A DNA stretch of 64,000 nucleotides from the NCBI RefSeq assembly GCF_001679325.1, contig NZ_LZMX01000003.1; one strand, given 5' to 3'. The position numbers and the translations under genes are program-made. A model generated the notes under the pieces. The model saw only the letters and a list, made by a program, of their open reading frames with translations, was not told the origin of the DNA and searched no databases. Shown piece after piece: positions 55,001 to 63,933 of this stretch (position 1 is the stretch's first letter; every line of letters starts with the position of its first letter). The stretch comes from Haemophilus_D parainfluenzae_AD (GTDB lineage: Bacteria > Pseudomonadota > Gammaproteobacteria > Enterobacterales > Pasteurellaceae).

Positions 55001-56049
55001 ATCGCACCAAATGGTTAGAACAAACCATTTCAGATGAAGAAAAACAAAACCAATTAGAACAGCTTGCTGAGCAATATGAAGAATTACGTAAAGAGTTTGA
55101 ACACAAACTTGAAGTAAAACGTAAGAAAATCATTAAAGGCGATGACCTAGCACCAGGCGTGTTAAAAGTGGTTAAAGTTTACCTTGCGGTGAAACGTCAT
55201 ATCCAACCGGGTGATAAAATGGCGGGTCGTCACGGTAACAAAGGTGTTATCTCAAAAATCAACCCTGTGGAAGATATGCCATACGATGAAAATGGTCAAC
55301 CAGTTGAAATCGTATTGAACCCACTGGGCGTACCGTCTCGTATGAACATCGGTCAGATCTTAGAAACCCACTTAGGCTTAGCGGCGAAAGGTATCGGTGA
55401 TCAAATCAATGCGATGATCAAACAAAAACAAGACGTTGAGAAACTTCGTGGCTATATGCAAAAAGCATACGATTTAGGTCATGGCGCACAAAAAGTGGAT
55501 TTAAGCACCTTTAGCGATGACGAAATCATGCGTTTAGCAGAAAACCTACGTAAAGGTTTACCGGTAGCAACACCAGTATTTGATGGTGCGGATGAACAAG
55601 AAATCAAAGAAATGTTGAAACTTGGTGGCTTACCAACTTCAGGTCAGATCACGTTATACGATGGTCGTACTGGTGAGAAATTCGAGCGTCCAGTAACCGT
55701 AGGTTATATGTACATGCTGAAATTGAACCACTTAGTTGATGACAAAATGCATGCTCGTTCAACTGGTTCTTATAGTCTTGTTACTCAACAACCACTTGGT
55801 GGTAAAGCACAATTCGGTGGTCAACGTTTCGGTGAGATGGAGGTATGGGCACTTGAAGCATACGGTGCGGCTTACACCTTACAAGAAATGTTAACCGTGA
55901 AATCCGATGACGTGAACGGTCGTACGAAGATGTATAAAAACATCGTCGGTGGCAACCAACAAATGGATCCGGGTACACCGGAATCTTTCAATGTAATTAT
56001 GAAAGAAATCCGTTCACTTGGTTTGAATATCGAGCTAGACGAAGAGTAA
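52021..56049 (+). CDS. rpoB: RNA polymerase beta subunit
   Basis: 1342 residues, equal in length to E. coli RpoB. The rifampicin region has the susceptible sequence [20 protein letters not shown] (about 512-531) with Ser, Asp and His at the usual resistance positions, so this strain appears rifampicin-sensitive at those sites. Also PSRMNIGQ and [20 protein letters not shown] (about 1256-1275). Forms the catalytic cleft with beta-prime. A 296-bp spacer with hairpins separates it from rplL. Confidence 0.99.
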   Translation: [1342 protein letters not shown]

Positions 56050-56062
56050 TCGACAAACCGGT

Positions 56063-56084
56063 CTTCCCCTGTACGCAGGGGAAG
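56063..56084 (+). terminator. Hairpin in the rpoB-rpoC gap
   Basis: CTTCCCCTG (56063-56071), TACG loop, CAGGGGAAG (56076-56084). There is no T run; it more likely protects or processes the message than stops transcription. Confidence 0.5.
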
Positions 56085-56103
56085 CAAAAGGAAGAAATCG
56101 CCG

Positions 56104-56141
56104 AAGTGCGGTTAAAAAACAAAATATTTTTGACCGCACTT
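56104..56141. repeat. Inverted USS pair in the rpoB-rpoC gap
   Basis: AAGTGCGGT (56104-56112) and ACCGCACTT (56133-56141) with AT-rich extension of the stem. It is inside an operon that must be transcribed through, so strong termination is unlikely. Confidence 0.8.
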
Positions 56142-56172
56142 TGAAACCCTTAACTCCGACAGGAGACTATTT

Positions 56173-59100
56173 GTGAAAGACTTAGTTAAGTTTTTAAAAG
56201 CACAATCAAAAACCAGTGAAGATTTTGATGTGATTAAAATTGGGTTAGCTTCTCCAGACATGATCCGTTCTTGGTCATTTGGTGAAGTTAAAAAACCTGA
56301 AACAATCAACTATCGTACGTTCAAACCTGAGCGTGACGGTCTTTTCTGTGCACGTATTTTCGGGCCAGTAAAAGATTACGAATGTTTATGCGGAAAATAT
56401 AAACGCTTAAAACACCGTGGTGTGATTTGTGAAAAATGTGGTGTTGAAGTAACACAAACTAAAGTGCGTCGTGAACGTATGGGCCACATTGAATTGGCTT
56501 GTCCAGTTGCACACATTTGGTTCTTAAAATCACTTCCGTCCCGTATCGGTTTATTACTTGATATGCCGTTACGTGATATTGAGCGTGTGCTTTACTTTGA
56601 AATGTACATCGTAACCGAACCGGGTATGACCGATTTAGAACGTGGACAGTTATTAACTGAAGAACAATTCCTTGATGCAGAAGACCGCTGGCAAGATGAA
56701 TTCGAAGCGAAAATGGGTGCTGAAGCAATTCAAGATTTACTTAAAGGTATTGATCTTGAAGTGGAATGTGAAAAATTACGTGAAGAGTTACAAGAAACTA
56801 ACTCTGAAACAAAACGTAAGAAAATCACTAAACGCTTAAAATTATTAGAAGCTTTCCAACAATCTGGTAATAAACCAGAGTGGATGGTGATGACTGTATT
56901 ACCAGTACTTCCGCCAGATTTACGTCCGTTAGTACCATTAGATGGTGGTCGTTTTGCAACTTCGGACTTAAACGATTTATATCGTCGCGTAATCAACCGT
57001 AACAACCGTTTAAAACGTTTATTAGATTTAATCGCACCAGATATTATCGTGCGCAACGAAAAACGTATGTTACAAGAATCTGTTGATGCGTTATTAGATA
57101 ATGGTCGTCGTGGTCGTGCGATTACAGGTTCTAACCGTCGTCCATTGAAATCACTTGCGGATATGATCAAAGGTAAACAAGGTCGTTTCCGTCAAAACTT
57201 ATTAGGTAAACGTGTTGACTATTCAGGCCGTTCTGTAATCACTGTAGGTCCATACTTGCACTTACACCAATGTGGTTTACCGAAGAAAATGGCATTGGAA
57301 TTATTCCGTCCGTTTATCTATGCAAAATTAGAAAGCCGTGGTTATGCAACTACAATCAAAGCGGCTAAGAAAATGGTTGAGCGTGAAGACGCGATCGTTT
57401 GGGATATCTTGGCAGAAGTTATTCGTGAGCACCCAATTCTATTGAACCGTGCACCGACACTTCACCGTTTAGGTATCCAAGCGTTTGAACCACTTCTAAT
57501 CGAAGGTAAAGCAATCCAGTTACACCCGCTCGTTTGTGCGGCGTTCAACGCGGACTTCGATGGTGACCAAATGGCGGTTCACGTACCATTAACACTTGAA
57601 GCTCAGTTAGAAGCACGTGCGTTAATGATGTCAACCAACAACGTACTTTCACCTGCAAACGGTGATCCTATTATCGTTCCATCACAAGACGTGGTGTTGG
57701 GTCTTTACTATATGACCCGTGAAAAAGTGAACGGTAAAGGCGAAGGCATGTTGTTGCAAGATCCGCGCGAAGCTGAAAAAGCATATCGCACAGGTGAAGC
57801 AGAATTACATTCTCGCGTTAAAGTACGTATTACTGAATATGTGAAAAATGAAGCAGGCGAATTCGAAGAGAAAACCACATTAACCGATACCACTATCGGT
57901 CGTGCAATCTTATGGATGATCGCGCCAAAAGGTATGCCTTATTCATTGTTTAACCAAACATTAGGTAAAAAAGCAATTTCTAAACTTATCAACGAAGCTT
58001 ATCGTCGTTTAGGTTTGAAAGAAGCAGTAATGTTTGCTGACCATATTATGTATACCGGTTTTGCTTATGCTGCACGTTCAGGTTCTTCTGTGGGTATCGA
58101 CGATATGGTTATCCCAGAGAAAAAATACGAAATTATTTCTGCAGCGGAAGCTGAAGTGGCTGAAATTCAAGAACAGTTCCAATCTGGTCTTGTAACAGCG
58201 GGTGAGCGTTATAACAAAGTCATCGATATTTGGGCTGCAGCAAATGAGCGTGTAGCGAAAGCAATGATGGAAAACTTATCTCAGGAAGAAGTCATCAACC
58301 GTGAAGGTAACCCTGAGAAACAAGCTTCTTTCAACAGCATTTTTATGATGGCTGACTCCGGTGCGCGTGGTTCTGCAGCTCAGATTCGTCAGTTAGCAGG
58401 TATGCGTGGTTTGATGGCGCGTCCAGATGGTTCGATCATCGAAACCCCAATTACAGCGAACTTCCGTGAAGGTTTGAACGTACTTCAGTACTTTATTTCA
58501 ACCCACGGTGCGCGTAAAGGTTTGGCGGATACCGCATTAAAAACAGCAAACTCTGGTTACTTAACTCGTCGTTTAGTTGACGTAGCGCAAGACTTAGTGA
58601 TCGTTGAAGATGACTGTGGTACACACGAAGGTTTAGTCATGACTCCATTAATCGAAGGTGGAGATGAGAAAGTTCCACTTCGCGAATTAGTGTTAGGTCG
58701 TGTTGTGGCTGAAGATGTGTATAAACCAGGTACAGAAGAAGTCTTAATTGCACGTAACACCTTATTAGATGAAAAACTGTGTGATGTGTTAGATGCAAAC
58801 TCCGTGGACAGCGTAAAAGTACGTTCTGTTGTAACTTGTGATACTGATTTCGGTGTCTGTGCGAAATGTTATGGTCGTGACTTAGCTCGTGGTCACCTCA
58901 TCAACCAAGGTGAAGCAGTGGGTGTTATCGCTGCTCAATCAATCGGTGAGCCAGGTACACAGTTAACCATGCGTACGTTCCACATCGGTGGTGCAGCTTC
59001 TGCAGCAGCAAAAGAATCTAGCGTACAAATCAAAAACAACGGTACTTTACACCTTGCTAACGCAAAATTCGTTGTTAATGACGAAGGTAAATTAGTTTTA

Positions 59101-60423
59101 ACTTCTCGTAATACTGAATTAACCGTAACTGATGCATTTGGTCGTACGAAAGAACATTATAAAGTGCCTTACGGTACTGTATTGAACAAAGCTGACGGTC
59201 AAGAAGTGTCTGCTGGTGAAACAGTGGCAAACTGGGATCCACATACTATGCCAGTTGTCTCTGAAGTATCTGGTTTTGTGAAATTCGTTGATATCGTGGA
59301 TGGTTTAACTGTAACCCGTCAAACGGATGAATTAACTGGTCTTTCTTCTATCGTCGTACAAGATGTGGGTGAACGTGCAACAGCAGGTAAAGATTTACGT
59401 CCAACCATCAAATTAGTTGATGCAAAAGGTAACGATATCTTCTTACCTGAAACTGATGTTATTGCGCAATACTTCTTACCAGGTAAAGCAATCGTAAGTT
59501 TAGATGACGGTGCGGAAGTGAAAGTGGGTGAACCACTTGCACGTATTCCACAAGAATCTGTGGGTACTAAAGATATTACTGGTGGTCTTCCACGCGTTGC
59601 TGACTTATTCGAAGCACGTAAACCGAAAGAGCCTGCAATCTTGGCAGAAATTTCAGGTATCGTGTCCTTCGGTAAAGAAACCAAAGGTAAACGTCGCTTG
59701 CTAATCACCCCAACTGAAGGTGAAATCTACGAAGAAATGATTCCAAAATGGCGTCAACTCAACGTATTTGAAGGTGAGATGGTAGAACGTGGTGATGTGA
59801 TTTCTGATGGTGCAGAGACTCCACACGATATCTTACGTTTACGCGGTGTTCGTGCTGTAACTGAATATATCGTGAACGAAGTACAAGAAGTTTACCGCTT
59901 ACAAGGGGTAAAAATTAACGATAAGCACATCGAAGTTATCGTACGTCAAATGTTACGTAAAGCAGTCATTACGAAAGCTTATGACAGCGAATTCCTCGAA
60001 GGGGAACAAGTTGAAGTGGCTCGTGTGAAAATTGTTAACCGTAAACGTGAAGCGGAAGGTAAACCACCAGTTGAATTCGAACGTGAATTACTGGGTATTA
60101 CCAAAGCGTCATTGGCGACAGAATCCTTCATTTCTGCAGCATCGTTCCAAGAAACCACTCGCGTGCTTACTGAAGCAGCAGTGGCGGGTAAACGTGATGA
60201 ATTACGAGGCTTGAAAGAGAACGTAATCGTAGGTCGTTTAATCCCAGCTGGTACTGGTTTTGCATATCACCAAGGTCGTCACAAAAAACGTATTGTAGAC
60301 GATGTTGTGATTAAATTGTCTGAAGACGATGAAGCAGCAATTGCTGATGAATTCGTGATGACAGCAGATGATGCAACAACTAACTTAGCAGAAATGCTTA
60401 ATATGGCAGATGATGCAGAATAA
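56173..60423 (+). CDS. rpoC: RNA polymerase beta-prime subunit
   Basis: 1416 residues, starting at a GTG with AGGAGA seven bases upstream. The N-terminal zinc ribbon (CLCGKYKRLKHRGVICEKC, about 70-88), the active-site NADFDGDQMAVH (about 458-469) with the metal-binding aspartates, and the second zinc site (CDTDFGVCAKCYGRD, about 893-907) are present. Catalytic partner of RpoB. Confidence 0.99.
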   Translation: MKDLVKFLKAQSKTSEDFDVIKIGLASPDMIRSWSFGEVKKPETINYRTFKPERDGLFCARIFGPVKDYECLCGKYKRLKHRGVICEKCGVEVTQTKVRRERMGHIELACPVAHIWFLKSLPSRIGLLLDMPLRDIERVLYFEMYIVTEPGMTDLERGQLLTEEQFLDAEDRWQDEFEAKMGAEAIQDLLKGIDLEVECEKLREELQETNSETKRKKITKRLKLLEAFQQSGNKPEWMVMTVLPVLPPDLRPLVPLDGGRFATSDLNDLYRRVINRNNRLKRLLDLIAPDIIVRNEKRMLQESVDALLDNGRRGRAITGSNRRPLKSLADMIKGKQGRFRQNLLGKRVDYSGRSVITVGPYLHLHQCGLPKKMALELFRPFIYAKLESRGYATTIKAAKKMVEREDAIVWDILAEVIREHPILLNRAPTLHRLGIQAFEPLLIEGKAIQLHPLVCAAFNADFDGDQMAVHVPLTLEAQLEARALMMSTNNVLSPANGDPIIVPSQDVVLGLYYMTREKVNGKGEGMLLQDPREAEKAYRTGEAELHSRVKVRITEYVKNEAGEFEEKTTLTDTTIGRAILWMIAPKGMPYSLFNQTLGKKAISKLINEAYRRLGLKEAVMFADHIMYTGFAYAARSGSSVGIDDMVIPEKKYEIISAAEAEVAEIQEQFQSGLVTAGERYNKVIDIWAAANERVAKAMMENLSQEEVINREGNPEKQASFNSIFMMADSGARGSAAQIRQLAGMRGLMARPDGSIIETPITANFREGLNVLQYFISTHGARKGLADTALKTANSGYLTRRLVDVAQDLVIVEDDCGTHEGLVMTPLIEGGDEKVPLRELVLGRVVAEDVYKPGTEEVLIARNTLLDEKLCDVLDANSVDSVKVRSVVTCDTDFGVCAKCYGRDLARGHLINQGEAVGVIAAQSIGEPGTQLTMRTFHIGGAASAAAKESSVQIKNNGTLHLANAKFVVNDEGKLVLTSRNTELTVTDAFGRTKEHYKVPYGTVLNKADGQEVSAGETVANWDPHTMPVVSEVSGFVKFVDIVDGLTVTRQTDELTGLSSIVVQDVGERATAGKDLRPTIKLVDAKGNDIFLPETDVIAQYFLPGKAIVSLDDGAEVKVGEPLARIPQESVGTKDITGGLPRVADLFEARKPKEPAILAEISGIVSFGKETKGKRRLLITPTEGEIYEEMIPKWRQLNVFEGEMVERGDVISDGAETPHDILRLRGVRAVTEYIVNEVQEVYRLQGVKINDKHIEVIVRQMLRKAVITKAYDSEFLEGEQVEVARVKIVNRKREAEGKPPVEFERELLGITKASLATESFISAASFQETTRVLTEAAVAGKRDELRGLKENVIVGRLIPAGTGFAYHQGRHKKRIVDDVVIKLSEDDEAAIADEFVMTADDATTNLAEMLNMADDAE

Positions 60424-60440
60424 TCGCTAATCGCTAATCG
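60421..60440 (+). repeat. TAATCGC tandem repeat at the rpoC stop codon
   Basis: TAATCGC occurs twice followed by TAATCG; the first copy contains the stop codon TAA. Purpose unknown, probably chance or slippage. Confidence 0.8.
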
Positions 60441-60450
60441 ATAAAAAGAA

Positions 60451-60476
60451 AACCCGAGTTTAGGCTCGGGTTTTTT
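60451..60476 (+). terminator. Terminator after rpoC
   Basis: AACCCGAG (60451-60458) and CTCGGGTT (60465-60472), loop TTTAGG, then TTTT. It closes the rplJL-rpoBC operon. Confidence 0.92.
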
Positions 60477-60492
60477 ATTATCTTAATACAAA

Positions 60493-60554
60493 AAGTGCGG
60501 TCAGTTTTTGATGCGTTTTTCGTTTGGAAAAGTATCGTAAAAATGACCGCACTT
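60493..60554. repeat. Inverted USS pair between rpoC and metQ
   Basis: AAGTGCGGT (60493-60501) and ACCGCACTT (60546-60554), separated by 44 bp, wider than most pairs in this window. It lies between the two converging units. Confidence 0.85.
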
Positions 60555-60566
60555 TCTTTTCATCAA

Positions 60567-60593
60567 TAAAAAAGCCACCTTATCGGTGGCTTT
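60567..60593 (-). terminator. Terminator of the metNIQ operon
   Basis: AAAGCCACC (60571-60579) and GGTGGCTTT (60585-60593); on the minus strand a TTTTTTATTG tract follows. It lies 24 bp after the metQ stop. Confidence 0.9.
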
Positions 60594-60616
60594 GAAATAT
60601 TTTGCTTAAGCTAAGA

Positions 60617-61447
60617 TTACCAACCTTTTACAACACCATCTTTAAAGTGTTTTTTCGCTTCTTGGTAAACTTCTTCAGTTTGGTATGCTTTCACGAAATC
60701 TTGGATCGCTTTGCTGTCTTTGTTATCAGTACGCGCAACGATGATGTTTACGTATGGAGAATCTTTATCTTCCACGAATACACCGTTATCTTGTGCATTT
60801 AAGCCAACTTGACCCGCATAAGTGTTATTTACAATCGCAAGATCAACATCATCTAATGCACGAGCTGCAACAGAGGTATCCACTTCAGAAATTTTTAAGT
60901 TTTTCGGATTTTCAACGATATCTGCGACAGTTGAAAGAAGATCGTTAGAATTTTTAAGTTTGATTAAACCTTGTTTCTCAAGAAGGATTAATGCACGACC
61001 ACGGTTTGAAGGATCGTTTGGAACAACGATTTTAGCGCCTTCTTTTAAGTCATTTACATTTTTGATGGTTTTAGAATAACCAGCAAGTGGGTAAACAAAG
61101 GTGTTACCAACGATCACTAAGTTGTTTAAGTTTTTCGCTTTTACATCTTCATCTAAGTAAGGTTTGTGTTGCATTGCGTTAGCATCTAAATCACCTTTAG
61201 ATACAGCCGTGTTTGGTAAAGCGTAGTCATTGAATAAAACAAATTCAACATTTAAGTTGTATTTGTCTTTTGCGACTTTTGCCGCGGTTTCTGCAACTTG
61301 GTGCTCAGGACCCGCCATTACACCAACTTTGATTGATGTAGGAGCAGGTGCAGTTGATGCTGCATCTGCTTTTTTCTCTTCTTTACAACCTGTTAATACT
61401 AATGCTGACGCGATAGAAGTGATAGCAAATAAGTTTTTTAATTTCAT
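60617..61447 (-). CDS. metQ: D-methionine-binding lipoprotein MetQ
   Basis: 276 residues with a lipobox (LTGC, Cys21), NlpA/MetQ family. Binds methionine outside the inner membrane for MetNI. Known in H. influenzae as the 28-kDa lipoprotein HlpA. Conserved GVMAGPEHQVAE (about 42-53) and NDPSNRGRALILLEKQGLI (about 143-161). Last gene of metN-metI-metQ. Confidence 0.96.
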   Translation of the reverse strand: MKLKNLFAITSIASALVLTGCKEEKKADAASTAPAPTSIKVGVMAGPEHQVAETAAKVAKDKYNLNVEFVLFNDYALPNTAVSKGDLDANAMQHKPYLDEDVKAKNLNNLVIVGNTFVYPLAGYSKTIKNVNDLKEGAKIVVPNDPSNRGRALILLEKQGLIKLKNSNDLLSTVADIVENPKNLKISEVDTSVAARALDDVDLAIVNNTYAGQVGLNAQDNGVFVEDKDSPYVNIIVARTDNKDSKAIQDFVKAYQTEEVYQEAKKHFKDGVVKGW

Positions 61448-61484
61448 GTTTTTTCCTTGTTGTGAATAAAATGGTAGAAAATAA

Positions 61485-62177
61485 TTAACGGTGATCCACT
61501 CGTTTTGCGAGTGTGTCGCCTAATTTTTGACTGAGCATCACGATAATCACGATAACAATCGTTGCTGCCCAAGTTACTGATGGCATATTACGATAGACGC
61601 CATAGTTAATGGCGAGGCTTCCTAAACCGCCACCGCCTTGTGTTCCTGCCATTGCGGTATAGCCAATTAATGTCACGAAAGTGAGTGTAATCGCATTGAT
61701 AAGCGTTGGTAAAGATTCAGGCAAATAGAATTTACGAATAATTTGCCAATTGGTTGCGCCCATGGCTTTTGCGGTTTCAGTCAAACCGGTTGGAATCTCA
61801 AAAAGTGCATTGCTCGTAAGGCGTGCAAAAAATGGTGTTGCAGCTGCACTTAATGAGACAATCGCTGCATTCGAACCAATACTCCCGCCTGGAAGTAACC
61901 AACTGGTAAGCGGAATTAAAGCAAGTAACAAAATAATGTAAGGGATTGAGCGTCCGATATTGATAATGACGTTTAAAAACGCATTGAGTTTTTTGTTTTC
62001 TAAAATCGCCCCTTTATTGGTTAAAAAGGTTAAAAAACCAAGTGGTAAGCCTAATAAAGCCGCAATTAATGTCGACAATACCGACATATAAACTGTTTCA
62101 ACGGTCGAGACCGTTAATAAACTCGCAAAATTATCGGGGAATTGTTGGCTAAATGTTGCCCATAAATCATTGAACAT
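61485..62177 (-). CDS. metI: Methionine ABC transporter permease MetI
   Basis: 230 residues, five membrane segments. EAA loop at EIPTGLTETAKAMGATNWQI (about 124-143). Inner-membrane channel for methionine. It overlaps the metN stop by 11 bases. Confidence 0.95.
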   Translation of the reverse strand: MFNDLWATFSQQFPDNFASLLTVSTVETVYMSVLSTLIAALLGLPLGFLTFLTNKGAILENKKLNAFLNVIINIGRSIPYIILLLALIPLTSWLLPGGSIGSNAAIVSLSAAATPFFARLTSNALFEIPTGLTETAKAMGATNWQIIRKFYLPESLPTLINAITLTFVTLIGYTAMAGTQGGGGLGSLAINYGVYRNMPSVTWAATIVIVIIVMLSQKLGDTLAKRVDHR

Positions 62178-63204
62178 AGCCTAGCACCTCTACTCGAACG
62201 TTATTTTCCATTAAATAGACTTTGGCTTGCGTAATCGCATCTTCATCACCTTCAACTTCTGCAATGGTAAAGCCAAATTTTACCCCACCGGCATAATCAA
62301 TTTGTGATGTTAAGATACTGAGCTCTACGCCAAATTTTTTTGATGCTTGAGAAAGTAATGGCGCATCAACGGAGCGACCAGTAAATTCAAATTTGATGAT
62401 CGGATACGATTTGGCATGTTTTGGCGTATCAGATAAATTTTCTAAATATTCTTCCGGCAAGGTAATGTGGAAGGTAGAACTAATGAACTCTTGAGCCAAT
62501 TCTGTTTTCGGATTAGAGAAAATTTCGCTAACTGTGCCTTGTTCAATGAGACGGCCTTTATCAATTACGGCAACTTGATCACAGATGCGTTTAACCACTT
62601 CCATTTCATGGGTAATAAGAAGAATGGTGATACCTAAAGTGCGGTTGATTTCTTTTAATAATTTTAGAATGGATTGAGTTGTAGCCGGATCTAATGCGCT
62701 AGTGGCTTCATCACAAAGTAAGACTTTTGGATCGCTTGCTAGTGCACGCGCAATCGCTACTCGTTGTTTTTGACCACCAGAGAGATTAGCAGGATACACA
62801 TTATGTTTATCACTTAATCCTACAAGCGCTAAAAGTGCGGTCGTTTTTTCTTGAATTTCTGCTTTCGATTTATTTTCTAATTCAAGTGGCAATGCAACGT
62901 TTTCAAAAACGGTTCGTGAGGTCAACAAATTAAAATGTTGGAAAATCATCCCGATTTGGCGGCGTGTTTTCACTAATTCTGCTTCAGAAAGCTGAGTCAG
63001 ATCTACATCATCGATGAGTACAGCACCGTGAGTCGGTCTTTCTAATAAGTTTACACAACGGATAAGTGTACTTTTGCCTGCGCCAGAAGCACCAATGACA
63101 CCACAAATCTGACCTTTCGGCACATGTAATGAAACATTATCAAGTGCGGTCAGTTTTTTATCTGGAAGTGTAAAAATCTTCGTAATGTTATTTAGCTTAA
63201 TCAT
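62167..63204 (-). CDS. metN: Methionine ABC transporter ATPase MetN
   Basis: 345 residues. Walker A GASGAGKST (about 38-46), signature LSGGQKQR (about 140-147), Walker B VLLCDEA; the C-terminal NIL domain (about 265-345) senses cytoplasmic methionine and inhibits the transporter. First gene of metNIQ, behind a MetJ-type palindrome. Three USS cores (62637, 62833, 63142) lie in the gene. Confidence 0.95.
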   Translation of the reverse strand: MIKLNNITKIFTLPDKKLTALDNVSLHVPKGQICGVIGASGAGKSTLIRCVNLLERPTHGAVLIDDVDLTQLSEAELVKTRRQIGMIFQHFNLLTSRTVFENVALPLELENKSKAEIQEKTTALLALVGLSDKHNVYPANLSGGQKQRVAIARALASDPKVLLCDEATSALDPATTQSILKLLKEINRTLGITILLITHEMEVVKRICDQVAVIDKGRLIEQGTVSEIFSNPKTELAQEFISSTFHITLPEEYLENLSDTPKHAKSYPIIKFEFTGRSVDAPLLSQASKKFGVELSILTSQIDYAGGVKFGFTIAEVEGDEDAITQAKVYLMENNVRVEVLGYVQ

Positions 63205-63241
63205 ATAAGCCCTTGTTCTCAGTTAATATTTGAATTTCATT

Positions 63242-63265
63242 TGTATTCTAGACGTCTAGAATGCT
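63242..63265 (-). promoter_or_regulatory. MetJ box upstream of metN
   Basis: An 18-bp perfect palindrome ATTCTAGACGTCTAGAAT (63245-63262) contains the consensus met box AGACGTCT (63250-63257), with weaker eight-mers on both sides. MetJ with S-adenosylmethionine binds such arrays and represses methionine uptake genes. About 40-60 bp before metN; gmhB is about 115 bp on the other side. Confidence 0.88.
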
Positions 63266-63378
63266 GTGTCAATATCTTAGGAGATCTTTTTTAGACGGAT
63301 CGGTTATGACTTATTATTGCTTATATTAAGGATAAAAGGGATAATTTTGTCTTAAGAAAAAGATAAATGAGAAAATAT

Positions 63379-63933
63379 ATGAAGAAAGCTGTTTTTTTAG
63401 ATCGTGATGGCACTTTAAATATCGACCATGGTTATGTCCATAAAATTGATGATTTCCAATTTATAGAAGGCAGTATTGATGCATTAAAAGCATTAAAGGA
63501 AATGGGATATCTTTTGGTTTTAGTGACCAATCAATCAGGCATTGCTCGTGGATATTTTTCAGAAGATCAGTTTTTACAACTAACAGAATGGATGGATTGG
63601 TCGTTAGCTGATCGTGGTGTGGATTTAGATGGTATCTACTATTGCCCTCATCACCCAGAAGGGAAGGGCGAATATAAAGAAGACTGTGCATGTAGAAAGC
63701 CGAAATCAGGCATGTTATTAGAGGCGATTAAAGCGCTGAAAATCGATCCTGCACAATCTATTATGGTTGGCGATAAGATTGAAGATCTTAAAGCAGGCAT
63801 TGGCGCAAAAGTAAAAACAAATATTTTAGTGCGAACAGGCAAACCTATTACAGAAGAGGGAGAGAACCTCGCTGACTATGTTTTGGATTCTATTGCAGAT
63901 CTACCAAGAATCGCAAAACGATTAATTAAGTAA
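63379..63933 (+). CDS. gmhB: D-glycero-beta-D-manno-heptose 1,7-bisphosphate 7-phosphatase
   Basis: 184 residues from the ATG at 63379 (MKKAVFLDRDGTLN, matching family N-termini); an ATG at 63367 is in frame. HAD hydrolase with DRDGT (about 8-12) and C-terminal GDKIEDL (about 134-140), plus the four-ligand zinc loop (CPHHPEG ... CACRK, about 90-110). Makes the heptose precursor of lipooligosaccharide core. In E. coli metNIQ, gmhB and an rRNA operon are also adjacent. Confidence 0.96.
   Translation: MKKAVFLDRDGTLNIDHGYVHKIDDFQFIEGSIDALKALKEMGYLLVLVTNQSGIARGYFSEDQFLQLTEWMDWSLADRGVDLDGIYYCPHHPEGKGEYKEDCACRKPKSGMLLEAIKALKIDPAQSIMVGDKIEDLKAGIGAKVKTNILVRTGKPITEEGENLADYVLDSIADLPRIAKRLIK

Larger units (their letters stand above)
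576..63150. repeat. Dispersed DNA uptake signal sequences (USS), at least 43 exact cores
   Basis: AAGTGCGGT or its complement at 576, 1799, 1828, 2442, 3978, 4007, 8956, 10296, 11355, 12285, 14434, 15708, 17172, 18088, 19603, 26058, 26856, 28473, 33501, 34523, 34836, 35367, 36159, 36713, 39142, 40305, 40852, 41449, 42062, 45331, 45360, 48071, 48271, 48418, 50500, 51965, 56104, 56133, 60493, 60546, 62637, 62833, 63142. They mark DNA for preferred uptake in Haemophilus. Both strands; counted by eye, so a few may be missed. Sparse in glpK-glpF and thiZ-thiX. Confidence 0.95.
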
